A DNA stretch of 64,000 nucleotides from Trichinella spiralis (taxonomy: Eukaryota > Nematoda > Enoplea > Trichinellida > Trichinellidae): positions 849,557-913,556 of the forward strand of contig CM012954.1 in the NCBI GenBank assembly GCA_000181795.3, given 5' to 3'. The translations under genes were made by a program, and so were the position numbers. Of the stretch, positions 13,901-37,390 are shown piece by piece. A model generated the notes under the pieces. That model was not told the origin of the DNA. It worked only from the letters and a program-made list of their open reading frames with translations, and searched no databases. Each line of letters begins with the position of its first letter. The first letter of the stretch is position 1.

Positions 13901-16860
13901 TCTTTTGACATTTAATCTTAAGTCGTACATTTCAAGTGGCACTTTTAATGACATTGAAAGCATCGATTTTAACCTCAGCGGTCTATTTCAGATTATGCTG
14001 ATGTAATGATGCATTGGGCAGAAGCAATAACCTTACTTCTTATTATATTTATCTTTAAAAAATCAATGTTCATGCAACTATTCAATGTCAGAGTGCAATT
14101 CATATTGTATAAAAAACATTTTTATGTGAAACAATAAAAAACGGAGATGAACTGTAAAGTGGCTGCGAAATTCTTTGTATCTTTTGTTTTGCTTTGTTTT
14201 CTGTTGAATCGTATTGAAATTAAAATAAAACAAAGTGAAATTTGAATGAAATCAAAAATTTTTCCATCTGTATTGCCAATGTTGAAAATAAAATTTTCTT
14301 ATTTTGGTCAGTAATGTTATGAATAAACAGCGTATGTAGACAGTGATCACAAGCCACTGATACAACTAAAGTGCTAGAAAATTTTAATCAGACGATTATT
14401 TAAACTTTAAAACCTTCACAATGAAACTTCCCCAACTTTACAAATAGACGTTAATGCACAATAAATTGTCATGTCATTAACACATTTCACCTAGCATGCA
14501 ATTATTTATTAGAATTTGTTAAAACCTGTCGCTTTTTTAAATTCGACAATAACTAGCTTATTTTTTGCTATGAAAAATTTTTTGTAAAAAGGAAACAGAA
14601 TATTATTGAAAATCAAAGTGTCTTAAGATTGAAAATAACCTTCATGCTGACATTGACTTTCACAATGCTATTTATATATCTTCTTGATAGTTTGCATACG
14701 TAAGAAGGCTCTTATGAAACGTTGACCTTTGCTTTCTGCAAATGAGAAGAAGATCTTATTGCTTATTCTGTTTCAAACAGACAACAGCCATTTTTCTTCA
14801 TCTTTAATTGATTTTATATTTTTGAATATACTTTTATAATTATCGAATTCAAAATAAAATGAACCTGAATCATTGTTTCTAATCTAAGAACTGGAAGAAA
14901 ATATTACCATTGATAATTGCAGTCGCATCAGATTGTATGATGCAAATTCTCAAGGTGAATTTTCAGATGAGCATTGGTAAAAATAAACAAAATTACCTTG
15001 CATCAATTAGAGATGAATAAATTTGAATTTCCAAAGCACCAAAATTATCCACATATCATTTGAATTGACGAGAAAAATATGATAAAGTGGAGTTTTGATC
15101 AAGAAAAGTTGCTGAATTTCCAAAGTTAATAAAATACAGAAATCCGTAGTATTTGAAGATTTTTTCTAAACTTGGGACTGATGAAAATTACGTTATCTTT
15201 AAAATTGATAAATGCCATTTGTTCTTCTTGAACATACTTTTAAAAGCAAATGGAAAACGTGAAAGTGAAAATGATTCACAGTTGCAATCAATGAAACACA
15301 ACGTTCGCTCCCCCTTGCACACTGCATTAAGAGCAAAGTATTAATTAATTACTTTTTCACATTATAAAATTTGTCACTGAATTGATTTGAAGTGGGAAGC
15401 AAGCAGTTATCTGTGTTAGCACGTGCTACAATGAGATATGATGATACAAATTATGCAAATGACAAGTGCAACAAATGAAACATTATTTCCTTTGAACGCA
15501 CGTTTTCAATCATCTATTGAAACTATTCATTCATTTTTTAAACAGAATAAGACTTTTAAGAAATGCTTTTTCAAATATAAGTTGAAATTCAATAAAGCAA
15601 CGTTCATTTTAAAAAGAAAGACTTGAAAAAGAGAAGGTGCACAATAAAAAAAGAATGCACTATTAAAGGTGTTGTGAAACAAGCTCTTAATTGGAGAACT
15701 GAATATGTTGCGCTGCAGTTTTTACGAGAAGAGAAAAGAGACGTATGCTTTGTAGTAGTGAAAGCACTTTGTTTGTGTCACAACCATCATCATCACGTTT
15801 GATGTTCAAAGCATGAACATTTGCCAGGCTGCTTTTTAGTCGAAACTCTCAAATAGTATGTCAAAATCTTTTTTCATTACTCAACTATTAGGAAGCAAGG
15901 TGAACAAAAAAAACGAACAAGTAGGCGAGTTCCTTTTTGCTTAAAAATTTCCCGATGCTATAAGTTACATTTGAGGATAATATTAGTTAACTTGCTCGTG
16001 TGAAGTAATTTTTCATTTTAATGTTAATTATCAATTAAATCACCTTTTACATCAAATTTATCTCTATGCATATATGCATATATATTTATAATATATTTCA
16101 TTTATTTAAGATTTAAGTAAGACAATAATTCAAAATATTTTCTTGTTTAATAAATATAAAGAAAGATATATTTATCATTGTGAATATGTGAATCTATTAT
16201 ATTTTACTCTAATTTATTGCGTTTGGTGGCTTGGCACTTTTCCAAACGTTGCTTCTGCAAAGTTAACAAGTTGTTTTCAAACACTTTACACCAGGTGCTA
16301 AAAACTTTCTCTTTGACAACCCTGTTTATTACTTCAGTGTCAAGTGACTAGAAAAAAGTGGTTCTACCAGCTCTCATGTTTGCTGGCCATAATTCGAACA
16401 GCAAACGATTACATCTACATCTATACGTTTCCATGCTAGATTTTCTTTTTACACACAACCGACACTAGATTGACTAAAGTACATTATTTGAAATTACATG
16501 CTGCTTTATTTCTTTTGTTGAAATAAACTAAAGATAAAGTTTGAAAATGTAATCTCCTTCGATTGGAAGCAGAAATGTTGCTCTGATTTCAAATGATCGA
16601 ATTTTCCTTTTCCAATATTATCTGTTTGCACACGGATAAACAGGTGAGGACAAATTTATATTTATTCTGCCGAAACAACTTGAATTATTAAATGAATTGT
16701 TTAAACTGGTCGGGCAATTTATTACAGCTATGAAATTTTTCAAAAATATTTTCTCATAACATGACACGCAAGTGCATTACTCTATAAGCAAGTTTTAATA
16801 TTCGAATAAGCACTCATTCGAAAAACAAAGAACAACAAATATAAATAATTGGAAGAAATT
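4918..16860. other. Long AT-rich non-coding region
   Basis: About 12 kb between ACAA2 and the first BK channel gene with no ORF that shows codon-like composition, a protein motif, or splice-compatible neighbours on either strand. All short ORFs here, including the 110-codon one at 11202-11534 (minus) and the 132-codon one at 5003-5401 (minus), are low-complexity and rich in Phe, Leu, Ile, Asn and Lys, as expected from random AT-rich DNA. I found no tRNA-like A/B boxes by eye. A locally less AT-rich patch at about 10230-10400 may be regulatory. Part of this region may be the distal promoter or 5' noncoding exons of the plus-strand channel gene. Confidence 0.5.
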
Positions 16861-16911
16861 ACTGTAACAATTACTGTAAGACTGTAAAAACTGTAACTGA
16901 AACTACTGTAA
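16861..16911. repeat. Cluster of five ACTGTAA heptamers
   Basis: The heptamer ACTGTAA occurs at 16861, 16873, 16881, 16890 and 16905, five copies on the same strand within 51 bp and with irregular spacing. It lies 1.75 kb upstream of the plus-strand SLO-1 start codon. It is either a decayed minisatellite or a homotypic cluster of binding sites. The function is unknown. Confidence 0.6.
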
Positions 16912-17749
16912 GTAGTAAACTTAAAAGTACTGTCACTCAAGAAATAAAGATCGCATGCATATTCCTATTTTTTTGCTTTCGGTGGTTAGAAATTAGAACA
17001 CTGAAAGCATAAACTAATAATAATATACGGTTTCGCCACTTCTAATGGGCAGTTTGGCTGCTCAAACAGTTGAAACGTACACTAAACTATTTGAAGCTTT
17101 TAAAAAATTATATCATATCAACTAATCAGCAAAATTATTTTAAATATCCAATAGAAGATCAATTATACGTACATATTGTTATTTCAAAACAGCATGTGCA
17201 ACTACTGATGATTTGCGTGCAGTTTTGTATCAAGATTCTGTTTGTTTGGAACAGGCTTATAAATCTATAGTTTATAAATGAACACGAACAATGGAAAATT
17301 TGTTCCACTGCTATGCAACGACATTCAGTTCGAGTCGGAAATATAAACTTTCCATTGTGCTAAATATTGCTGAATTTCAAAAAGAATAATAAAAGCGGAA
17401 ATTATCCTTTCGAAAATGAAAGTCAATAGAAAATCCACGGAAGTGCGTCGTTAGCAATCGACTCGACAATTCTACTGACAAAGAAACTTCCTAAATCTGT
17501 TTTTTTATTGTTTGATTCCTACGTAACAATAATAATCTGAGCATAAACAATTTTACATGCAAAAATGATCTATTTGTTATAAGCTCCATTTTGCAGTTGT
17601 TGCTTTTTTTGTTGTTTTTTTCTTTTGCAGATATTTTGAACAAAATAACATAGCTGAATAAGAGCGTGTGTTCCACAGATGAAACAATTAGGCAGAAACG
17701 ACTTTTGCTTTAGGATGAATTTGGTAGAAAAATTGAATTACCTATGAAA

Positions 17750-18000
17750 AGTCAGCATTTCTGTTGTCGGCATTTGATTTGCATCTCTTTAGAGGTCGTG
17801 CCTTTTCGGCCTTCACTCTCTGTTTCGCCAGTGAGGTGATGCTCTTTCAGCGTTAATGAACCTGCACAGCATCGATCGCTCGGGCGACTAATGAAAGCTT
17901 GTTGGTCAGTCAGCTAGAAACAGAGGCTGGCAAGCGAGCAGCCATTTGTCATCTTTCTCAGCGTTGAAGGTTTAATCATAAAGCAAGAATGGCTAGCCTG
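17750..18000. promoter_or_regulatory. Candidate proximal promoter patch of the plus-strand SLO-1 gene
   Basis: This 250-bp patch is clearly richer in G and C than the surrounding sequence and lies about 660-900 bp before the ATG at 18660. It contains several CpG dinucleotides, where the flanks have few. Assignment as promoter or 5'-UTR exon is inference from composition and position only. No TATA box or initiator can be asserted. Confidence 0.3.
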
Positions 18001-18659
18001 GCACTTTTGCTTGATTGAATTAAGATTAATTCTATAAGAAATATCATCGAATGCTAATTTCTGAGTTGTAATTTTACTTGTAAGTTTTGTTGTGATTCTG
18101 CTTTCTTCATCATCATCTTCTTCTTATTCATTTTTCTTTTTATGATTTTGGTTCTGTTCAACTTTCCATTATTATGCTTTCCGCATGCTCAACAAACGAA
18201 CGTCCACACTAATGACGTTGTTGAAAACAATTAGTAATGTAGGCAATCGATGATGACAATCATTATGACCATGAAAAGGGATTCGGAAGAAACTTATACG
18301 CGTTTACTGATGATAAAAGCAAATATGTTACTTCTACGTTTGGACAACTTTATTCTTACTAATACTAATGTTATTTGTTTCTTTTGTTGCTTAGTACAGA
18401 TCACACGGATGTGTGTGTGATATGGTGAATATTGCAATTCGCTGAAAGTGAGCTGAAACGGCGCTAGCTGGCATGGACGCTGAAAAATTGATCTTGTTCG
18501 AGAATTCTGTTGGAAACGGTTTGCTTAATTTACCAGAAGCGCTTCTTTCGTAGAAAAAAATTAGAAAAAAGGAAATTCAACGTTGTTTTCAACACCGATT
18601 AAGTTGAAGATATAATAAGAATTTTGTTTTGATGCTGCTGCTTGAATAGCGAACATACA

Positions 18660-21600
18660 ATGGCCGGACGAATGCCAATTGGTGCTGGAGTTGTTGCGGA
18701 CCACCAGAAAGGTAGTGGTGGTTCATGGCATCAACATCAGCTGTCATATGCTTCTTCGTGCAATTCTACTACCCCATACGACTATTATCCTATGACTGAA
18801 GAGGAACGACGATGTCTAGAACAACGTTATTATTGGTGTTTTCTTCTGTCATCTATTGTCACGTTTTGCTTATCCATGTTGCTTGTGGTCACATGGCGCA
18901 TCCTGACTTATATCTGCTTTAGTACTTCTGCAGTTGATGAAGCTTATCGTGTCAAATATGATGCTCTGGCTGAACCTGAACCTCCTGGCAAAGATGCAAT
19001 TGTAAATGGCACAAGTCAAATAGATGCGATAAATGAAAAGTCATCTATGGTTGCGCAACCTGTGGTCGATCGAGCCGAAGGAAGTCAAGTTGGTTGGATG
19101 ACAGAAGCCAAAGACTGGGCTGGTGAGCTAATATCTGGGCAGAGTACCACAGGTCGAATACTGGTAATTGTAATATTTGTTTTTTTTTCATAAATAATTC
19201 TCAAAACATTTTTTCATAAAACGATCAAAATAGCTTTCTATAAGTAAAATTTAACTACGTAGAATAATATTTGAAATGCTATTTTTTAATTCAAATTATG
19301 AAATCACAATGCTATTAAATGAATTAATAGCTATTGACCAATTATTTAATTCGTTATCAACATGCGTTGCTTGCTGGCTGTGGGAAGTTAAAAGACCGAG
19401 CAGATAAATTGTACCAAATTGCAACGATACTGCTTTGCCTTCAAATGAATTCACGATCAATCAACGACAACTATACTATTTTTAAATATTGAATTATGTG
19501 CATTTATCGACTATTAAATTATTTTTATTAATTTAATATATCATTACAATTTTTCACAAAATGGTTCAGTTTTGTCTGATTCGTTACACTGTTCGTGATA
19601 GGGTAAAAATTTACACGCAATAAATTGACTTTTGAAATTTTCGAAAAACCTTTTTCTGTATTATTAAATTAATATATTTAATATAATTTAAAGTAATGCA
19701 AATAGCATTGTAAACATAATTTGCGGTTTATTCCCATTCTAAAGATATAGATCTGTTTTCATTATTATCTAAGTGAACTAATGTAAGTGCTAAAATACTG
19801 TCCATATTATTGTCCATACGTAAAGCTGTAAAGTTAGAAATTCTTTTACTGTGATTATCTGCAATAATTTTGTTTATAAAACTGAGTCTATCAACAATTT
19901 TCCCATTAAATAGCAATTATTAGTTTCAACTCTAAAAGCTGTAAAATATATTTCTGAACGATTTTGAAAATGACATTTTTCATATCCATTTAACTGCAGC
20001 ACGCAATCTCTGTATGTAGAAGGATATAATGCACCATAGAAAAATTGCATAAAATGGCTACATGCGATTAGTGTAATTGAAAAGTAATTTATAATTTAAA
20101 AACTACGTTGATATAGCAAGTAAATTTTCCAATTATTTTGATTACTTTTTAAAATGATCCTGCTGTATGCAGTTTAATAAATTAAAAATAATGATTTTGA
20201 ATAAAGAACGTTTTCCAATTTCATTTGCAATTTTGAAATTCCAATAGAAATAGTTCATAAATATAAAAAAAGTGTATTATGTAAAGGAGTTTCAATTTTG
20301 TTAATAAATAAGAAAATTAATGATTTAAAGCGTTTCAGAACTCTAAACAAGAATTTTGCAATGTTCAATTTTAAATAAGCTGAAAGAATTTTTTCATTCA
20401 GTTACAATTTTGCATTAATATATGCAGTCCTCTATCTCGTAGAATATCATGTTGCAATGATTGCGTATTTTGAACTGTTCTCGAAAATTTTTCATATATT
20501 CCAGTCATTGAATTTCAAATTAGTTATCTCTCTAAATATGATTTGAAATTTAATCGAATCATTATTGGATAAGTTCAAATTAAAGAAGCTACTCACTGTT
20601 TCATTTAGCTAGTGCTGAAAATGCATTCACTCTTATGCATATATAATAGGATGGTTTAAATTATCCAAATAAACTTAACATCGATCAGTTAGTCACAAAG
20701 GATTCTTTAGCTTCAATCACACTGTCCAGTAATAATAATAACAATAACAATTTTTTATTTTCAGGTAGTGCTCGTGTTTGTCCTCAGCATTGGCTCGCTC
20801 ATTATCTATTTTTATGATGCCTCACAGTAAGTTTCGATTTCAATTTGCATGTAAATATGCACGTCGTTCATATTGCCGATTGAGATTTCGTAAAATATAT
20901 TATTGCGCTCTTTGAAAAGATACTCGTGTTGCACTTTTTAATAGAAAATCTGAATGTTTATTGCTGTCAGACTACGCTTTAATGGCTTCCTGTGGGGTGT
21001 GTCAATGGATTTCATACAGACCGAATAGTAAAATAAGATCGATTAAAGCCAGTGGGTGGTGTTCAGCAAGAAGCATGCAGATGAAATTGAATTCTACATA
21101 ATCGGCTTTTCATGCTTTCGGCTAGGCATGAATTTTATTTGTTATTCAGAACTTAATTTTGATCATGCTTTCAAAAAGAACTCATTGAGAATAGCAGCTA
21201 TTTTCTGCAAGCGTAAATTTTCTTTTCACATTATTTAATTTAACGTTAAAATGTCCGTTTGCTTCAATAACTTCATTCTGCTTAAACTTTGATTACATCT
21301 AAACCTGTTACAGATTTGTTTATTGGACTTGAAATTTATTAGATATTGCCTACCAATTGTTTGCCATATGTCGTTCAAATGAATCTAACAATCTGAATAT
21401 TGTAATTTCATCTATATATGGAGTTTTAAATTTTATCGACAAGAGCATTCGTCTGATAAAATGAATATTTACAAAATGTTACTATTCATATTAATATTTG
21501 TTAAATTTCAAAATTTACATTAAACAAATTTATCAGTTAAAATAATTGCAATTAAAATTGTCGCATGCCTTATGAAATACAGTACGCTAATTAGCAGAAA

Positions 21601-24600
21601 AGTGCTAATGAAATTCAATTCTCACTATTTCAAGATAAAGTCTAAAAAATTTTTAGCCCAAATTTTCAAGTAGAAACCTGCATCTCATGGTCACACAGTC
21701 CGTCTCAGCAAATTGATCTCGCCTTTAATATATTTTTTCTTATATATTTTTTCATTCGGGTAATTTGAATTATTTGAATTTGAATTTGAACGCGTCTTTC
21801 ATAGGTTTGCTATTTCAGTTTGTTGCTGCAACTGACAAAGTTTGGTTTTTGCTTGAAGTGTACAGCTTCATTGACTACTTTACCATACCTCCATCTTTTG
21901 TCGCAATTTATTTGGAGCGAACATGGCTAGGCAAGCTTTTTCACCGTTCATTTTCTATTCCATTTCACTTTAGATATTTTCATTTAATATAATGCAGGTT
22001 TACGATTTTTGCGTGCGTTGAGACTGATGACTGTTCCGGATATTCTGCAATATTTGAACGTGTTGAAAACCAGCAGTTCAATTCGACTAGCTCAGTTGGT
22101 CAGCATTTTTGTATCCGTTTCTCTTACAGGAGCCGGTTTCATTCACCTGGTCTGAAACTGTTGTCAATTTGTTCAATTTCGACTTGTCTGATTTCGCACA
22201 TTTTTTAGCTAGAAAACAGTGGCGATCCATTTCAGAATTTTCAAAATCCACAACGCATCACATACTGGGAATGTGTATACTTTTTAGTGGTCACAATGGG
22301 TACTGTAGGCTATGGCGATATTTGTTGCAAAACTTTGCTTGGTCGTTTTTTCATGGTCTTCTTCATACTCGGCGGCCTTGTATTCATAAACTTCTGTTTC
22401 AAACATACACGCAGTAGTGGTAACTTTGATTAATAATTTTCAGGCTATGTTTGCAAGCTATGTGCCAGAAATTGCGGACCTGATAGGTTCTCGGCAAAAA
22501 TATGGTGGTGAATACAAAGCTGAGAATGGGAAAAGGTAATTGGATAAAACTCATAGAAAAAAGCAGTCGTTTAAGCCGAGCAATTATTTATATAGACACA
22601 TTGTCGTCTGTGGTTATATTACTTATGAATCGGTGACGCACTTCTTGCAAGATTTCTTGCATGAAGATCGCGATGATGTAGACGTAGAAGTGGTGTTTTT
22701 GCATCGGTAATTTTATACTGTTCATTTTTCACGTCATTTCAATTAATTATTAATAAATGTCATATTATACATTTATCGAAAGATAACCAGTTAAAAATGT
22801 ATTTTCAGGGTGCCTCCTGATTTGGAATTGGAAGGATTGTTTAAGCGTCACTTTACAAAAGTAGAATTCTTCCAGGGTACAGTTATGGATTCTATAGACC
22901 TCAGTCGAGTAAAAGTAAGCTTTGGAAGTTGTACTAAATCTGATTTTCAGAAAAAGCAAACTTCAATTTTAAGGTTCACAAGGCAGACGCATGCCTAATC
23001 CTAGCCAATAAATATTCGTCAGACCCAGACGCGGAAGATGCTGCGAACATTATGCGGGTGATTTCACTGAAAAACTACTCTCCGGAAATTCGCGTCATTG
23101 TACAACTGATGCAGTATCACAATAAAGTAAACAACTTCATTTGTACATTTGATTACTGATTTCTTTTATTATGAGCAGTTTAATAATAATAATAATAATT
23201 CACCGCCAGGAAAATAGTTTGTGTACATCTGTCAAGTATTATTCTACATAAACTTTCAGGCATATCTGTTGAACATACCTAGTTGGAATTGGCGAACTGG
23301 GGATGATGTTATCTGCCTAGCTGAGCTGAAGTTGGGCATTATTGCTCAAAGTTGTCTAGCACCCGGATTTTCCACCATGATGGCTAACCTGTTTGCCATG
23401 CGTTCATTTAAAACGGTAAAATTGAGCAAAATTTTAAAGAAAAAAAATTTTTTTTTGCTAATCTTGGCAAGTTTAGTCAATGAGCACGCCAGGTTGGTTG
23501 AATGATTATTTGCGAGGGGCTGGAATGGAAATTTACACGGAAAGTCTATCGCACAGCTTTGTTGGTATGACGTTTCCTGAAACGGCAGAGTATGTGAATG
23601 GGTTCTGCTAATCTCGTTTACACAGTTTCAACACGAGTGAGAACAACGACTCGTTTTTAGATTGATGTTTACTCGTTTAAAACTGCTCCTCTTGGCAATT
23701 GAAATTAAGGACGATGAAAGCTTAGAATGCAACATTATTATCAATCCAGAGTCAAACGTTATCATCAAAGTAAACACCCAAGGGTTTTTCATCGCACAAT
23801 CTGCAGACGAAGTTAAACGGTAATTTCAATTATTCAATCAGTCAAAATTTAATTTTTAATACACGTTATTATTGTTTTTTTGCTAAAAAAGAGCCTTTTA
23901 CTATTGTCAAAAGTGTCACGATGACGTGCTAGATGTCAATTTGATCAAGAAATGCAAATGCAGAAATCGTAAGTGCTGTATTGTTTGTTTGCCTGTGGTT
24001 AACTTTCTAACTATGATTCACTTTTAGTTACTTTGTTCAGAAAAGGGGTTCGGCATGTAATTTTGGCCAATCGAACAGGTAAGCCAAGCCAATCGAACAT
24101 TATATCAGTAAAAAAGTATAAATTCCTCCTGGATTTATTATTGAATGTATGCAAAAGTAAAGAAGAGTTGAAATGAGATGCAAAACCACACAAGAAGTTT
24201 CATGTCTGTTCAGAAAAGTTATTTAATATTTTCCTTTTTAGCAAAAGTGTTATCACCGAATGAACGATCACTGCAGAATTCATTAGATGACCGAAATAAA
24301 GGAAATCTTATTGAAGGAACGTCTGAAATTGACCTCAAATCCAGGTATTCAAGTAGCTAATTATTGTGTTTCTTGTTTACAATTTGCATATTATTTGTGT
24401 TAAATGTTCAACCAATATTATCAACAACATTATCATTAGCATGCAAGTCCAACGAAATTATTTTTGATAAAACAACAATACTTACTTTTTGCTTTCAAAA
24501 TGCCGCACGTGATGTTGTATTAACTGTTGGTGCTCAATTTCCAGTTTGAGAGAAGCAGGGCTACCATTGAAAGTTGGCTTGAGTGATCCGGACGATGGCA

Positions 24601-26498
24601 GCGGTGATCCTTGGCAACGGGTTGACGAAGAAGACATGAAGTACGATTCAACCGGAATGTTTCACTGGTGCAAAGCACGGCCAATTGAAGATATCATTTT
24701 GGTATTGTCACGCTTTATTATCACTTAATATTATCTTACTTAACAAAGTAAACATGCGCAGGATCGAGAGCAAGCGTCAGTGACACTTTTGCATAATCAT
24801 GTTGTGCTTTGCTTATTCGCTGATCGTCACAGTCCGTTGATTGGACTGCGGAATTTTGTAATGCCTCTTCGCGCGTCGAACTACCATTACCACGAGTTGA
24901 AGCAAGTGGTAATAGTGGGCGATGTAGAGTATTTACGTCGTGAATGGAAGATGATCCAAAATTTGCCAAAAATTATAATTCTAAACGTAATCTAGTTAAT
25001 AGTATTATTCTTAGGCATTTTTTCTTGAAAAACTGTCGACATTTATTTAGGGAAACCCGTTGAGTAGAGCAGATTTACGAGCAGTAAATATCAACATGTG
25101 CGACATGTGCGTCATTATCTCAGCAAGAATACCCAATCCTAATGAAGATCCCACGTTGACTGACAAAGAAGCAATATTGGCATCGTTGAATATTAAAGCG
25201 ATGAATTTTGATGAATGCTCACCTAATTTGACTGCAGCAATGTCTGGGACCATTCTAGTGAACTCTCGAAGCCCGTCAATGATGCTTTGTTCCAACCCAA
25301 TTCGATCTGGAACTGAAATACTTATGCTTACTGAGTTGGGTAGGTTTTGAATTTTTTTCATTTCAATTGACTGATGCAACCTAAAAAATACTTGCAACAT
25401 TAAAGCACTATAATTAGTCAAAATATCTTTACCAGAAATAGATTAGAAGCTGAAATTTTCAACTAGTTGCACTGCCACACTTTCTCACATTGAAGCTTAA
25501 ACTAAACCGATCTGTGATTTCATTCAAATTTACATTTTAATTACTGCATACCTTGACCGAGAATGTATTCTGTAGTGAATGATTCCAATGTGCAATTTCT
25601 TGATCAAGATGATGAAGACGATCCCAATACTGAACTGTATCTAACACAGCCGTTTACTTGTGGTAAAGCATTCGCAATAAGCGTGCTCGACTCTCTCATG
25701 AGCACTGTAAGATTGACTGATAATTCGTTTACTGATCCACATTCGCTTTTCTTTATATATATATGATTTTTCAACAGACTTATTTCAATGACTCAGCACT
25801 GACACTTATTCGAACTTTGGTAACGGGAGGGGCAACACCGGAACTTGAAGGTATATTAGCCGAAGGCGGTGATTTACGTGGTGCGCCGTCTACGTCACAA
25901 CTACTGCGCAAGCGAGACCGTTGTCGCATCGCACAGTATGGTATTAATGACGATGGGCCGTTTGCTGGACTGAATATACAAGTAAAATTCTGATAAATTT
26001 CGTTCAAACTTGTATTCATGAAATCTGTGCTTTCTTTGACGCAGGACAACTATACATACGGACGATTGTTTATAAAAGTTCTTCGCGAGCGACGGATGCT
26101 CTGCATTGGTCTCTACAGGTTACAAGAGCCCCCTCCTGCTACCTCAGGAAAACGTTTCGTCATTACCAGTCCACCTGAAAATATGAAATTGATGATAACA
26201 GACAGGGCAAGTCATTTAAATAAAAACACTGTTTTGCATGTTTTATTATTATAGCTTGAGTTGGAAATTTTAAAATTGCTTACCTGTTTGAAGAATTTTG
26301 AACCTCTTCTCTCTCTCTCTCTCTCTCTCTTCAACATTTCAGAAAGCAGTGTGACATGAAATTGACAAAAATTCTCAAATTATAGAACTTTTTGAAAAGT
26401 TGAAACGTTTTTGCATTAATTTCCGTTATTGTTTTCAGATATTTGTTTTGGAACCGTTCGACCACGGCATTCCGTATGAACCTGCCAAAAAACGGTAA
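18660..26498 (+). CDS. slo-1: BK (Slo1) calcium- and voltage-gated potassium channel alpha subunit, copy A
   Basis: Twenty-three exons join in phase to 1150 residues: 18660-19163, 20765-20826, 21657-21759, 21819-21930, 21998-22149, 22209-22379, 22444-22535, 22596-22706, 22809-22914, 22974-23126, 23260-23415, 23477-23589, 23661-23819, 23892-23968, 24028-24078, 24242-24344, 24545-24701, 24762-24986, 25051-25339, 25576-25706, 25778-25981, 26045-26206, 26439-26498. Order: S0, [18 protein letters not shown]1-S3, S4 ([19 protein letters not shown]), pore with TVGYG at residues 343-347, S6 [19 protein letters not shown]1 ([26 protein letters not shown]), RCK2, and a calcium bowl [12 protein letters not shown] (about residues 972-983). 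Oddities: filter context [11 protein letters not shown] rather than [11 protein letters not shown]; two GC-AG introns; short, diverged RCK linker. Nematode SLO-1 is the emodepside target. Possible AATAAA signal at 26534-26539. The frame is fully open, so it is not an evident pseudogene. Confidence 0.95.
21931..21997 (+). other. GC-AG intron 4 of SLO-1 copy A
   Basis: The exon ends TGGCTAG and is followed by GCAAGC; the acceptor is AATGCAG. Only this junction keeps the Trp-Leu-Gly-Leu-Arg-Phe-Leu frame running into S4. The same junction in copy B is a normal GTAAGC donor at 32904, so the GC form is specific to copy A. Confidence 0.85.
26207..26438 (+). other. GC-AG intron 22 of SLO-1 copy A, with CT tract
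   Basis: The donor is GCAAGT after ACAGACAGG and the acceptor is TTTTCAG at 26438. The downstream exon then reads [19 protein letters not shown] and stops. A GT donor two bases further on would break the frame. The intron carries a (CT)n run at about 26307-26330. Copy B has a GTACTC donor at this position. Confidence 0.85.
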
Positions 26499-26918
26499 CA
26501 TGATTACCAAATTTGGAAAGCAAAATCAGGTAGAATAAAAAGCTGAACGTCTTACTCCATTCCAGTTTTATAGCGGGTATTCTGGTTAATATCCGTAAAT
26601 GTGCAATATTATTCATTTTCTGTTCATCAATCGACCGAACAACAGAAAATCAATAATTATTACAAAGTGAATATGCGTTTCATTCGTTTTTTTTATCTTC
26701 TAGCCGTAAATAAACATGTGACAAACTTTTTAATATTTCTTTATCAACAGTTCAAAAGCATATCTGTTCCTCATACGAGGAGGACATATTGTATTTTCAA
26801 TCAAATTCAATGAGATTAAAAATCAGAAAAAAAAGAAAAAAAAAGAAAGAAACATTCATAACCGCCGGGCTATTGTTTTTTGTTTCTTACACGTTTTCTA
26901 CTGTTTTGCGCTTCAGTT
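26499..26918. other. Convergent 3' intergenic region of the two SLO-1 genes
   Basis: There are 420 bp between the two stop codons. AATAAA at 26534-26539 fits copy A, and an ATTAAA-like signal on the minus strand near 26727-26733 fits copy B. If both are used, the two 3' UTRs do not need to overlap. No recognisable gene or transposon sits at the junction. Confidence 0.5.
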
Positions 26919-37161
<10,243 letters not shown>

Positions 37162-37230
37162 GTTTTTTCTGGTTTTTTTTTCAAAATTTCACAAATCACG
37201 AAATTTCAACCCTAGGGGGTCGTCAGAACC

Positions 37231-37390
37231 CTGAAATAAAAGGGAAAGGGGAGAAACATGTATTTTCCTTTACAATCCACTTCTTTACAATTCAAAAAAG
37301 AAGGGTAATTTTCGTTTCATTGTTTTTTTTTCATTCTATACGGTGCACAATAATTGACGAGAACAAAATTGGCATTATTATACGACTTAC
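37231..37390 (-). other. 5'-UTR intron of SLO-1 copy B
   Basis: On the minus strand a strong donor (AAAG then GTAAGT) lies at 37390. A strong acceptor (TTTATTTCAG) at 37231 leads into 69 untranslated bases before the ATG at 37161. The 160-bp intron is therefore likely, with an upstream noncoding exon starting at 37391. A (TCG)7 run at 37753-37773 lies further upstream, in the probable promoter or first exon. Confidence 0.6.

Noticed and set aside
18660-26498. Copy A as a decayed pseudogene
   Set aside because: All 23 exons join in one open frame of 1150 codons with intact S4, filter core TVGYG and calcium-bowl aspartates; divergence is confined to plausible substitutions.
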